This document shows, in pieces, positions 7,018 to 13,990 of a stretch of 13,990 nt of DNA. The position numbers were made by a program, and so were the translations under genes. A model generated the notes under the pieces. The model had not been told where the DNA came from, did no database searches, and was given only the letters and a program-made list of their open reading frames with translations. Each line of letters begins with the position of its first letter. Position 1 is the stretch's first letter. Source of the DNA: Verrucomicrobiota bacterium (GTDB taxonomy: Bacteria > Verrucomicrobiota > Verrucomicrobiia > Opitutales > Opitutaceae). The stretch is taken from NCBI GenBank assembly GCA_023443985.1, contig JAEZSJ010000385.1, positions 1 through 13,990 of the forward strand, read 5' to 3'.

Positions 7018-8865
7018 ATGAACGCTGAAGCCGTCCTAGATTTGATCTCCCAAAAGCCCGACCTGAAGCCCTCGAGGGCCAAGCTCGAGGCGATGAAGTC
7101 CGGAGCGTACTGCGTCCACCGCAGCTGGGGCTTCGGCCGCATCAAGTCCTACGACGCCGCCAACCGGAAGCTCCTGATCGATTTCGAGGGCAAGCCGGGT
7201 CACCCGATGGACCCCGCCTTCTGCGTCAACACCCTCGAGATCCTCCCCGAGAAACACCTGCTCGTGCGCAAGCAGACCGAGGCCGCGACGATCCAGGACC
7301 TCATCGAGAACAACCCCGCGCAACTCGTCGTCGACGCGCTGCAGACGTACCCGAACAACGCCGCCACCGGGGTCGAGCTGGAGAACCTTTTCACGAGCGT
7401 CATCGGCCCGGACAAGTTCAAGCGCTGGTGGACCGGGGCGAAGAAGCAGCTCGCCGGCGACCCGCGCGTCGCCGTGCCCGCCAAACGCACCGAGGTCTTC
7501 GTCCTGCGGGACGAGCCGGTGAACGTCGAGGACGAGCTCGCCGAGCAGTTCAAGAACACCCGGTCCCCGCGCCGCCGTCTCCAGATCGCGGCCGAGCTCC
7601 TCGTCTCCGCGAAGAAGAAGGACCTCAAGCCCCTCGCCACCGACCTGCTCACCGATGTCGCCGCGATTGTGAAGGACACCCAGGGCCTCGAGCTTGCGGA
7701 GCGTCTCCACGGCGCCTGGGTCCGCAACGACCTCGCGTCCATCGCCGGGGAGGACTTCGCCGCCCTCGAGCCGAAGGTCGAGGAGATCGTCGCCAACGAG
7801 CGCGACCTGCCGACCATCGCCGAGAAGCTCCCGACCGGCTCCCACGTCCGGCTGCTCGAGCTCATCCATGCCGCGCACCCGACCGCGTGGAAGGAGATCG
7901 TGTTCAACCTGCTCAAGCTTAGCTCGGGCAAGTTCACCACCGAGTGCGTCAACTTCCTGATCGACCACGAGTCCGGCCCCGAGATCACCTCGACCTTCCA
8001 GCGCTGGCAGGTCGAGCAGAACCTCCGCGCGCCCGTGCTCCTCTGGATCGTCAAGAACCGCACGACCCGTAAGTTCTCCCGCCTGCTCAACGAGCTCATC
8101 GGGCCACGCCTGCTCACCGCGATCCTGTTCGCGATCGACTACGAGGCGCTGCAAACCGCCGGCGCCCGCCGCATGCCGCTTGCCGACATCCTCAGCGATG
8201 ATGCCGAGCTCATCCCCGACCTGCTCTCGACCGCCGATCCCGAGACCGCGCGCGACCTGGCCAACACCCTGCTCCTCAACCAGGGCTTCGAGGAACTCAC
8301 CAAGAAGTCCCTGCTCGCCCGCTTCATCAAGCTCTTCCCCGGCATCCAGTCGCTCGTGTCCAGCGACGAGGGAGACAAGGGCGAGGCGCTCCTCGTCTCC
8401 AAGGACAGCCACGACCGCAAGCGCGAGGAGTACGACACGATCGTCACCAAGAAGATTCCGGAGAACTCGAAGGCGATCGCCGCCGCGCGCGAGCACGGCG
8501 ATCTGCGTGAAAACTCCGAATACAAGATGGCGAAGCAGGACCAGTCGCTGCTCCTCGCCCAGAAGGCCCAGCTCGAGCGCGAACTCGGCAACGCGCGCGT
8601 GACCGACTTCAAGGACACCTCCACCGAGGCCATCGGCGTGGGCTCCGTCGTCGATCTCCGCGATGTCGCCGCGAAGAAGCTGGTCACCTACTCGATCCTT
8701 GGCGCCTGGGACAGCGACCCCGAGCGCGGCATCATGTCCTACAAGACCCCGCTCGGCCAGGCCCTCCTGTCCAAGAAGGTCGGCGACGAGGTGAAGGTGA
8801 AGATCGGCGGCGAGGAACACACCTACGCCGTGCAGGCGATCCGCCGCTACGTCGACGCCAAGTAA
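7018..8865 (+). CDS. greA: Transcription elongation factor GreA/GreB family protein with long N-terminal extension
   Basis: A 615-residue protein. The last 160 residues are a complete Gre factor, which enters the RNA polymerase secondary channel and stimulates cleavage of backtracked RNA. A coiled coil (about 456-535) carries GDLRENSEY at its tip, with Asp495 and Glu498 matching the acidic pair that positions the catalytic Mg2+. The FKBP-like domain (about 540-615) contains TPLGQALLSKKVGDEV. Standard GreA is about 158 residues, so some 450 residues are extra. Residues 25-80 (AYCVHRSWGFGRI, LIDFEGKPGH) look like a small SH3/Tudor-type beta barrel. Residues 85-450 are mainly amphipathic helices that suggest a repeat or solenoid structure. 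A similarly long GreA is known to me from Chlamydia, so this is a lineage feature and not a recent fusion. The ATG at 7018 has only a weak AAGA upstream. The gene is monocistronic, with its own terminator. Confidence 0.93.
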   Translation: MNAEAVLDLISQKPDLKPSRAKLEAMKSGAYCVHRSWGFGRIKSYDAANRKLLIDFEGKPGHPMDPAFCVNTLEILPEKHLLVRKQTEAATIQDLIENNPAQLVVDALQTYPNNAATGVELENLFTSVIGPDKFKRWWTGAKKQLAGDPRVAVPAKRTEVFVLRDEPVNVEDELAEQFKNTRSPRRRLQIAAELLVSAKKKDLKPLATDLLTDVAAIVKDTQGLELAERLHGAWVRNDLASIAGEDFAALEPKVEEIVANERDLPTIAEKLPTGSHVRLLELIHAAHPTAWKEIVFNLLKLSSGKFTTECVNFLIDHESGPEITSTFQRWQVEQNLRAPVLLWIVKNRTTRKFSRLLNELIGPRLLTAILFAIDYEALQTAGARRMPLADILSDDAELIPDLLSTADPETARDLANTLLLNQGFEELTKKSLLARFIKLFPGIQSLVSSDEGDKGEALLVSKDSHDRKREEYDTIVTKKIPENSKAIAAAREHGDLRENSEYKMAKQDQSLLLAQKAQLERELGNARVTDFKDTSTEAIGVGSVVDLRDVAAKKLVTYSILGAWDSDPERGIMSYKTPLGQALLSKKVGDEVKVKIGGEEHTYAVQAIRRYVDAK

Positions 8866-8895
8866 GCCTCCGGCCCCGCGCCTGTGCTTTTCCCA

Positions 8896-8933
8896 GACGC
8901 CGCGCCCACCCTCGGGCGCGGCGTCTTTTTTTT
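8896..8933 (+). terminator. Intrinsic terminator after greA
   Basis: A 12-bp perfect stem (8896-8907 with 8914-8925, loop ACCCTC) is followed by eight T residues (8926-8933). It lies 30 bases after the greA stop. There is no matching T run on the other strand, so it serves the rightward transcript only. Confidence 0.95.
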
Positions 8934-9011
8934 GCCGGCCGGACCTGAGCGCGCATTCACGCGGGCCTTCGGGGATTGCCGGTCTCGCGGTCCGCGCGGA
9001 ACCCCGCCTCC

Positions 9012-9046
9012 GCCCCCTGGGGGCAGACCCGCGGAGTCCCCGCGGT
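9012..9046. repeat. GC-rich inverted repeats downstream of sufT
   Basis: Between the greA terminator and the sufT stop lie two short inverted repeats: GCCCCC/GGGGGC (9012-9024) and CCGCGG...CCGCGG (9030-9035 and 9041-9046). They sit 39-73 bases past the sufT stop on its strand, where a transcript end is expected. Neither is followed by a T run, so they are at best weak or factor-dependent termination signals, and such short repeats can arise by chance in DNA this GC-rich. Confidence 0.25.
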
Positions 9047-9084
9047 CCTGTACGAATGCCCCGCGGCGGCGGACCGCCCGTTCC

Positions 9085-9627
9085 CTACTCCAGCCCCAGT
9101 ACCTGCCGGCCTTCGGTCGACATCATCTGCGGCGTCCACGCGGGATCCCAGACGATGTGCACCCTGGCCTCGGCGACTCCCGGCAACGCGGCGATCTTCG
9201 CCCGCACGTCTTCGGCAATCACCGGGCCCATGCCACAGCCCGGCGCAGTGAGCGTCATCTTCACCTCGACCACGCGACGGCCGTCGGGCGCCGTATCCAC
9301 GGCCAGATCGTAGATGAGTCCGAGGTCCACGATGTTGAGCGGGATCTCCGGATCGAAACAGGTCTTGAGCGCCGCCCACACCGCCGGCTCGGAGAACTCC
9401 GCCGGAGGAGCGGCCTCCTTCCCCGCGGACTCGGCCCCGCCGAACCCCTTCAACGCAGCGACGTGCTCCGGCGCGATGCGGTACAGGGTGCCGCAGGCCC
9501 GCACTGTCACGCTGCCGCCGAGCGTCTGCGTGATGATCGCTGTCGTCCCGGCCGGCAGGACTGCGGGGGTGCCGGCGGGAACTTCCGCGACCGGGCAATC
9601 ACGGATCAGAACGCTCTCCTTGTGCAT
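9085..9627 (-). CDS. sufT: Fe-S cluster assembly protein SufT (MIP18/DUF59 family)
   Basis: A 180-residue cytoplasmic protein that matches the SufT family, an auxiliary factor in maturation of Fe-S proteins, in length and layout. The N-terminal MHKESVLIRDCPV and following 60 residues form the SufT-specific beta domain. After a short Ala/Pro/Gly linker (about 64-78), residues 80-180 are the MIP18/DUF59 domain with DPEIPLNIVDLGLIYDL (92-108), MTLTAPGCGMG (124-134, including the conserved Cys131) and a VWDPAWTPQMMS-GRQ-LGL ending (159-179). That ending is characteristic of SufT rather than of PaaD or Mrp-associated DUF59 proteins. The start follows 17 bases after the sppA stop and has a good ribosome-binding site, so the two genes are probably cotranscribed. 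No other suf gene is in the window, whereas SufT is often encoded near sufBCDSU. Confidence 0.94.
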   Translation of the reverse strand: MHKESVLIRDCPVAEVPAGTPAVLPAGTTAIITQTLGGSVTVRACGTLYRIAPEHVAALKGFGGAESAGKEAAPPAEFSEPAVWAALKTCFDPEIPLNIVDLGLIYDLAVDTAPDGRRVVEVKMTLTAPGCGMGPVIAEDVRAKIAALPGVAEARVHIVWDPAWTPQMMSTEGRQVLGLE

Positions 9628-9635
9628 GGTGGCGG

Positions 9636-9639
9636 CTCC
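9636..9639 (-). promoter_or_regulatory. Ribosome-binding site of sufT
   Basis: GGAG on the minus strand, eight bases before the sufT ATG and inside the 17-base gap after the sppA stop. It fixes the sufT start and supports translation from a shared sppA-sufT mRNA. It is one of the few good Shine-Dalgarno sequences in the window. Confidence 0.7.
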
Positions 9640-9644
9640 GCTGT

Positions 9645-11441
9645 TCAGTTGATCTCCAGTTCCAGGGGCAGGCGGAGATAGACGCCGCGCGGATCGTTGA
9701 ACTGCGAGAGCGCCCGCACCTCGTGCTTCACCCGGCGGGCCAGTTCGCCCGGCAGGCCGGAGCGCACCAGATCGTCGCTCGACTCCTCGAACAACTCCCG
9801 CAGCACCTCCCCGAACTCACGCTTGCCGGGGTACTCGCGCAGACCGAAATCCTTGCCCAGCTTCGCCTTCTCGGCGGCATACGCGATCGCCGTCTCCAAC
9901 CCGCCGAACTCGTCGATCAGGCCGAGACGTTTGGCGTCGGTGCCCGACCAGACCCGGCCCTGCGCGATCTCGCGCACGACCGCGGCATCGAGCTTCCGCC
10001 CTTCGACCACGCGCTCGATGAACGCATCGTACAGCCAGTCGACCATCGACTGCACCGCCTGCAGTTCCTCCTCGGACTTCGGTCGCGAGATGGTGTCGGC
10101 ATCGGCGAACCTGCCGGTCTTCACCACATCGTAGGAGATGCCGATCTTCTGGGAGAGCTCCTGCACGTTGAACATCATTCCGATCACGCCGATCGACCCG
10201 GTGATCGTGTTCGGCTCGGCGAAGATCCGGTCCGAATAGACGGAGATCCAGTAGCCGCCGGAGGCCGCCACCGAACCCATCGAGACCACGACCGGCTTCT
10301 CCTCCCGGAGCAGACGCAGTTCGCGCTGGATCACCTCGCTGGCGTTGGCGCTGCCCCCCGGGCTGTTCACCCGCAGGACGACCGCCTTCACGCTCTCGTC
10401 CTGCCGGAGCTCGCGCAGCTGCCGGGCGAAACGATCACCTCCGACTTCGCCCTCGTCCGCACCCTCGCCGTCCACGATCACGCCCTCGGCATAGACGACG
10501 GCGACCTGGTCCTTGCCCTTATGGGTCTTGGAGATCGTGTTCGCGTACGCGCGCAGGTTGATCTGCTTGAAGGTGCGATCGTCGGCGGACTTGGTGCGCT
10601 TCTTCAGGTCGGCGAGCACCTCGTCCCAGTACGCGGTCCGGTCCGCCAGACCGCTCTTCACGGCGACCTCGCCCATCAGCAGCCGCGGCTGCTCGATGAG
10701 GGCCTGCAGCTGCGCGGGAGTGAGGTTGCGCGCCTCGGCCGACTGGCCGCGGATGTCGCCCCACACGTCGTCGAGAAGCTTCTGCGTCGCCTCCCGCGCC
10801 TCGGGGCTGAGGTCCTTGCGCACCCACGTCTCCGCATAGCTTTTGTATTTGCCCGACCGTGTCACCTGCACGCCGACCCCGAGCTTCTCCAGGGTGCCTG
10901 CGAAGAACACCGGCTCCGAGGCGAGGCCGGGGATCCAGATGCCGCCAAACGGGTGCAGCACGACTTCCGAGGCGGCCGACATCAGGTAGTAGTCGCGGGT
11001 GTCCATGTTCTCCGCATACGCGATCACGTGTTTCCCGCCCGCCCGGAACTCCTGCAGGCCCTGCCGCAGCTCGCGCAACGCGGCGTAGCCGCTGCCGTAG
11101 TCCTGCGGCACGAGCGTGCCGGTGAGGAGCAACCCCTGGATCCGGTCGTCGTCGCGCGCCGCGCGGAGCGCCTCGAGCGCGAGCCGCAGCTGGAGGCGGT
11201 TGCCGTCGGCGCCGAGCAATCCCGCCAGCTTGCCGCCGCCTTCGAAGGGAGAGGGGGCGTCGGTGATGTTCGTATTCAGATCGAGCACGAGGAACGATCC
11301 CTTCTCCACGGTCTGCTGGGGTTGCTGCTGCCCGAGCGCCGCCATCATCATCATGCCGGCGAACATCAGGAAGAGCCCGCCGAAGACGAAGACCGCCAAT
11401 GCCAGGAGCGTGCCGAAGAAACTCGCAAAAAACGACTTCAT
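9645..11441 (-). CDS. sppA: Signal peptide peptidase SppA, long (67K) type
   Basis: A 598-residue membrane-anchored serine protease of family S49 that degrades leftover signal peptides; E. coli SppA has 618 residues. One N-terminal membrane segment (about residues 8-36, rich in Phe, Leu and Met) anchors it, with the tandem S49 domains on the periplasmic side. The Ser/Lys dyad is split between the repeats as in E. coli: Lys200 in SGKYKS (N-terminal repeat) and Ser394 in SVAASGGYW (C-terminal repeat). The C-terminal repeat also shows VVLRVNSPGGS and GSIGVIG. The ATG at 11439-11441 was chosen because it directly precedes the membrane anchor. A longer version from 11552 adds only Arg-rich sequence. 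The gene is divergent from the conserved unknown gene and is followed by sufT. Confidence 0.96.
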   Translation of the reverse strand: MKSFFASFFGTLLALAVFVFGGLFLMFAGMMMMAALGQQQPQQTVEKGSFLVLDLNTNITDAPSPFEGGGKLAGLLGADGNRLQLRLALEALRAARDDDRIQGLLLTGTLVPQDYGSGYAALRELRQGLQEFRAGGKHVIAYAENMDTRDYYLMSAASEVVLHPFGGIWIPGLASEPVFFAGTLEKLGVGVQVTRSGKYKSYAETWVRKDLSPEAREATQKLLDDVWGDIRGQSAEARNLTPAQLQALIEQPRLLMGEVAVKSGLADRTAYWDEVLADLKKRTKSADDRTFKQINLRAYANTISKTHKGKDQVAVVYAEGVIVDGEGADEGEVGGDRFARQLRELRQDESVKAVVLRVNSPGGSANASEVIQRELRLLREEKPVVVSMGSVAASGGYWISVYSDRIFAEPNTITGSIGVIGMMFNVQELSQKIGISYDVVKTGRFADADTISRPKSEEELQAVQSMVDWLYDAFIERVVEGRKLDAAVVREIAQGRVWSGTDAKRLGLIDEFGGLETAIAYAAEKAKLGKDFGLREYPGKREFGEVLRELFEESSDDLVRSGLPGELARRVKHEVRALSQFNDPRGVYLRLPLELEIN

Positions 11442-11584
11442 GTGGGGCCCGACCGTATGCGCGCCCCCGCCCCGGGCAACAGCCGAAAAGGACCAGCGGC
11501 GGTTGCGCGGGACGGGCGGCCGGGCGGACCTCCGCCCATCCCGCCGTTGCACCGGCCCGGGCCATGCGCATCTTCGGCGCCGCG

Positions 11585-13042
11585 ATGCCCACCGAAGCCG
11601 CCTCCGCCACGCCCAAGGAACTGCTCACCACCAGCCGCAAGGCCCTCACGGTCAATCTCGACGCCGCGCTCTACGGCACCTTCGCCGAGATCGGCGCCGG
11701 CCAGGAGGTCGCCCGCCACTTCTTCCAGGTCGGCGGCGCCGCGGGCACCGTCGCGAAGACGATCTCCGCCTATGACATGGCGTTCAGCGATGCGATCTAT
11801 GGCAAGGCGCCCCGCTATGTCTCGCGCGAGCGGCTCGCCACCATGCTCGACCATGAGTACGCGCTCCTGAGCGAACGCCTCGGCACCACCCGCGGCCCGA
11901 CCACGCGTTTCTTCGTCTTCGCCGACACGGTCGCCGCCCGGAACTACAAGGGCACCAATGAATGCCACGGCTGGATGGGCGTGCGTTTCCAGGTCGCGCC
12001 CGGCGAGGCGCCCAACGACGTGATCATCCACGTGCGCATGTGGGACAAGGAGAACGTCCTCCAGCAACAGGCCCTGGGCATCATCGGCGTGAACCTGCTC
12101 TACGGGGTCGCGTACCTCCATCAGGACCCGCGCGCCCTCGTCGCTTCGTTGGCCGACAACCTCGGCATCGAACGCATCGAGGTCGACATGGTGCAGTTCT
12201 CCGGGCCCGCCTTCGCCCATGTCGACAACCGCCTGCTCTCGCTCTTCCTCGTCGAGTACGGGCTCACCAACGCCGTTCTTCTCAGCCCCGCCGGCGCCGT
12301 CCTCCAGCCCTCCGAGGTGCTGCGCAGGAAGTCCGTGCTCGTCGAGCGCGGGAGCTTCCGCCCCGTCACCAACGTGAATCTCGACATGCTGCGTTGCGCG
12401 GGCGAGCAGTTCGCCCGCGATCCCGCCGTCGCCGCCTCGAATACGATCATCCTCGCCGAGCTCACCATCCACAACCTGCGCGCCTCCGGCACGCTTGACC
12501 CGGCGGACTTCCTGGCCCGCGCCGACCTGCTCGGCGCCGTCGGCTTGCACGTGCTCGTGTCCAACTATTCGGTCTTCTTCCGCCTCACCCAATACTTCCG
12601 CCGCTACACCGCGGAGCCCATCGGCGTCGTGCTCGGCATCAACACCCTGCTCGATGTGCTCGACGAGAAGTACTATGAGAACCTCCCGGGCGGCATCCTC
12701 GAGTCGATCGGGCGGCTGTTCCGCCAGGCCGTGCGCCTGTACGTCTACCCCATGCACCGGGAGGCGCTCGCGGCGTACTGCGAGCCGCCCGTGCTCGACC
12801 ACAGCGACATCTATACGGCCGCCACCCTCCGGGTCGCCGCGCACCTCCGCCATCTCTACGCCCACCTGCTGGAGAATCGCCATGTCGTCGGCGTGGACAA
12901 CTACGACCCCGTCGCGCTCGCCATCCCCTCGCGCGACATCGTGCGCCGCATCCAGAATTCCGATCCCGGCTGGGACCTGCTCGTGCCGCCGGAGGCCGTC
13001 GCGCTCATCCGGCAGCGCCACCTCTTCGGCTGCACGGATTGA
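11585..13042 (+). CDS. Large conserved protein of unknown function (often misnamed TonB-dependent receptor or nicotinate-nucleotide adenylyltransferase)
   Basis: A 485-residue protein of a widespread family whose function I do not know. I recall close relatives in Bacteroidota, Cyanobacteria and others that share LTVNLDAALYGTFAEIGAGQEVAR (residues 21-44), FQVGGAAGTVAKTISAYD, KGTNECHGWMG (122-132), a VNLLYG segment and VDNRLLSLFLVEYG. Databases label them TonB-dependent receptor or nicotinate-nucleotide adenylyltransferase, but I see no signal peptide, no TonB box, no barrel pattern and no HxGH nucleotidyltransferase motif, so both names look wrong. The protein appears to be cytoplasmic and globular with many alpha/beta segments. 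The start could also be the ATG at 11564, which adds seven residues; neither has a convincing ribosome-binding site. It is divergent from sppA with a 143-base gap, and an ABC exporter gene follows 69 bases downstream on the same strand. Confidence 0.9.
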   Translation: MPTEAASATPKELLTTSRKALTVNLDAALYGTFAEIGAGQEVARHFFQVGGAAGTVAKTISAYDMAFSDAIYGKAPRYVSRERLATMLDHEYALLSERLGTTRGPTTRFFVFADTVAARNYKGTNECHGWMGVRFQVAPGEAPNDVIIHVRMWDKENVLQQQALGIIGVNLLYGVAYLHQDPRALVASLADNLGIERIEVDMVQFSGPAFAHVDNRLLSLFLVEYGLTNAVLLSPAGAVLQPSEVLRRKSVLVERGSFRPVTNVNLDMLRCAGEQFARDPAVAASNTIILAELTIHNLRASGTLDPADFLARADLLGAVGLHVLVSNYSVFFRLTQYFRRYTAEPIGVVLGINTLLDVLDEKYYENLPGGILESIGRLFRQAVRLYVYPMHREALAAYCEPPVLDHSDIYTAATLRVAAHLRHLYAHLLENRHVVGVDNYDPVALAIPSRDIVRRIQNSDPGWDLLVPPEAVALIRQRHLFGCTD

Positions 13043-13050
13043 GAACCGCC

Positions 13051-13068
13051 GCGGCGCGCCCGCGCCGC
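13051..13068. repeat. Hairpin between conserved unknown gene and ABC gene
   Basis: A perfect 8-bp inverted repeat (13051-13058 with 13061-13068, GCGGCGCG and its complement) begins eight bases after the stop of the unknown gene. The nearest T tract is only three bases. It could weaken read-through into the ABC gene or protect the upstream mRNA end; it is not a proper intrinsic terminator. The remaining gap to 13111 has no recognisable promoter. Confidence 0.35.
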
Positions 13069-13111
13069 ATCCGGGTTTGCCGCGCCGCCGACACACCGTT
13101 TGATTCCCTCG

Positions 13112-13990
13112 ATGCCCGTGCCGCCCCCTCCCCTCGCCCGCCTCCGCGGCCTGGTGAAACACTACGGCACCACCACCGCCGTCGACGGTTTCGACCTCTC
13201 CGTCGGCTCCGGCGAGATCGTGGGCCTCCTCGGGCGAAACGGCGCCGGAAAGACCACCGTGCTCGAATGCCTGCTCGGCCTCCGCGCTCCCGATGCCGGC
13301 GAGGTCGAGCTCGTCGGATCCACGGGACGGCAACGGCCGCGCGCAACGCTCCGCCAGGTCGGTGCGCTGCTCCAGCCATCCGCCCTCCAGGACCGGATCA
13401 CACCGCGCGAGGCGCTCCGCTTCCACCTCGCCGCGCACGCGGTCTCCACCCCGGCCGAGCCCCTGCTGCAGCGCCTCGGTCTCCTCGAGAAGGCCGACAC
13501 CCCCTTCGCCAACCTGTCGACCGGGCAACGCCAACGGCTCGCGCTCGCCCTGGCGCTCGCCCACCGCCCGGTGCTGCTCGTGCTCGACGAGCCGGCCAGC
13601 GGCCTCGATCCGCGATCGCGCCAGGTGTTGCATGAGCTCCTGCAGGAGCATCGCGCCTCCGGCGGCGGCGTCCTGCTGAGCACGCACGACCTCGACGAGG
13701 CGGAGCGCCTCTGCGACCGGGTGGTCGTGGTCCACCGCGGCCGGTCCATCGCCGCGGCGCCGCCCGCCGCGCTCGTAGCCGCCTCCGGCGGCGAGACCAG
13801 AATCCGTTTCTCAACGACACGCCCGCTCCCGGCGCCGGTGCTCCTCGCGCTCGGGGCCTCGGGCGTGCCGCGCGCCGGCCCGCCGGGCGACGACGTGCCG
13901 GCGACCCACGAACTGGTGGTGCGCGACGCCGCCGCCGCGCTCGCGCGGCTCACCCAGGCGGTGCAGGCCGACAGCAACGAGCTCGTCGCA
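13112..13990 (+). CDS. ABC transporter ATP-binding protein (ABC-2 exporter type), 3' end outside window
   Basis: An open frame of 293 codons with no stop before the window ends. All ATPase motifs are present in order: Walker A GRNGAGKTT (residues 41-49), Q-loop Gln88 in GALLQPS, signature LSTGQ (135-139, with Thr for the usual Gly), Walker B VLLVLDEP (154-161), D-loop GLDP (164-167) and H-loop His192 in LLSTHD. The nucleotide-binding domain ends near residue 220, and the last 70 residues are an Ala/Pro/Gly-rich regulatory tail common in ABC-2 export subunits of the CcmA/NatA/NosF kind. A membrane permease is therefore expected just downstream. The substrate cannot be inferred. The ATG at 13112 is the natural start, 24 residues before the first core strand, with no clear ribosome-binding site. 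Confidence 0.95.
   Translation, partial: MPVPPPPLARLRGLVKHYGTTTAVDGFDLSVGSGEIVGLLGRNGAGKTTVLECLLGLRAPDAGEVELVGSTGRQRPRATLRQVGALLQPSALQDRITPREALRFHLAAHAVSTPAEPLLQRLGLLEKADTPFANLSTGQRQRLALALALAHRPVLLVLDEPASGLDPRSRQVLHELLQEHRASGGGVLLSTHDLDEAERLCDRVVVVHRGRSIAAAPPAALVAASGGETRIRFSTTRPLPAPVLLALGASGVPRAGPPGDDVPATHELVVRDAAAALARLTQAVQADSNELVA

Noticed and set aside
6939..7145. Longer rsmB starting at 7145
   Set aside because: It would overlap the first 128 bases of greA on the other strand and add 69 residues without any conserved feature.
7036..8820. A 594-codon open frame on the minus strand opposite greA
   Set aside because: Shadow of the real gene caused by codon bias; the plus strand carries the intact Gre domain and ends at a proper terminator.
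9723..11870. A 715-codon open frame on the plus strand opposite sppA
   Set aside because: Antisense to sppA, which has its full catalytic dyad; the translation is His/Arg/Leu-rich without any motif.
11438..13735. A 765-codon open frame on the minus strand across the unknown gene and the ABC gene
   Set aside because: It lies antisense to two genes with clear protein-family patterns. Its translation is a Glu/Gly/Val/Arg-rich shadow typical of high-GC codon bias and shows no domain.

Overview
The window is very GC-rich DNA, tightly packed with bacterial housekeeping and cell-envelope genes. It shows no sign of mobile DNA, phage, CRISPR or tRNA/rRNA genes. The gene set suggests a member of the PVC superphylum, most likely a Verrucomicrobiota bacterium of Opitutus type. 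Pointers are a GreA with a very long N-terminal extension (the arrangement I recall from Chlamydiae and relatives), a K+-dependent membrane pyrophosphatase, an outer-membrane DUF481 barrel and a SufT protein. The lineage call is inference from recalled family distributions, not a search.

Layout, left to right. (1) 1-1182 (+): C-terminal part of membrane pyrophosphatase hppA, closed by a strong intrinsic terminator. (2) 1477-1827 (+): a small hypothetical protein, possibly PH-like. (3) 2040-3044 (+): a secreted outer-membrane barrel of the DUF481 type with a Pro/Ala-rich linker. (4) 3145-5016 (+): a fusion of an acetyl-CoA hydrolase/CoA-transferase domain with a GNAT acetyltransferase. (5) 5158-5544 (+): a short class I SAM methyltransferase, convergent with (6) 5562-6938 (-): rsmB, 16S rRNA m5C methyltransferase. 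(7) 7018-8865 (+): the extended GreA, divergent from rsmB and closed by a second strong terminator. (8) 9085-9627 (-): sufT, directly downstream of (9) 9645-11441 (-): sppA; these two look like one operon. (10) 11585-13042 (+): a large conserved protein of unknown function, divergent from sppA. (11) 13112-13990 (+): the ATP-binding subunit of an ABC-2-type exporter, running off the window.

How the genes relate. Most neighbours are functionally independent: ion pumping from PPi, rRNA modification, rescue of stalled RNA polymerase, Fe-S maturation and membrane proteolysis. The clearest transcription unit is sppA-sufT, with a 17-base gap that holds the sufT ribosome-binding site. The ABC gene presumably continues into a permease gene beyond the window.

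I do not see an obvious new multi-gene system. The items most worth a second look are: the CoA-transferase/GNAT fusion, whose usual catalytic glutamate is replaced by aspartate; the conserved unknown protein at 11585-13042; and the roughly 450-residue N-terminal extension of GreA.
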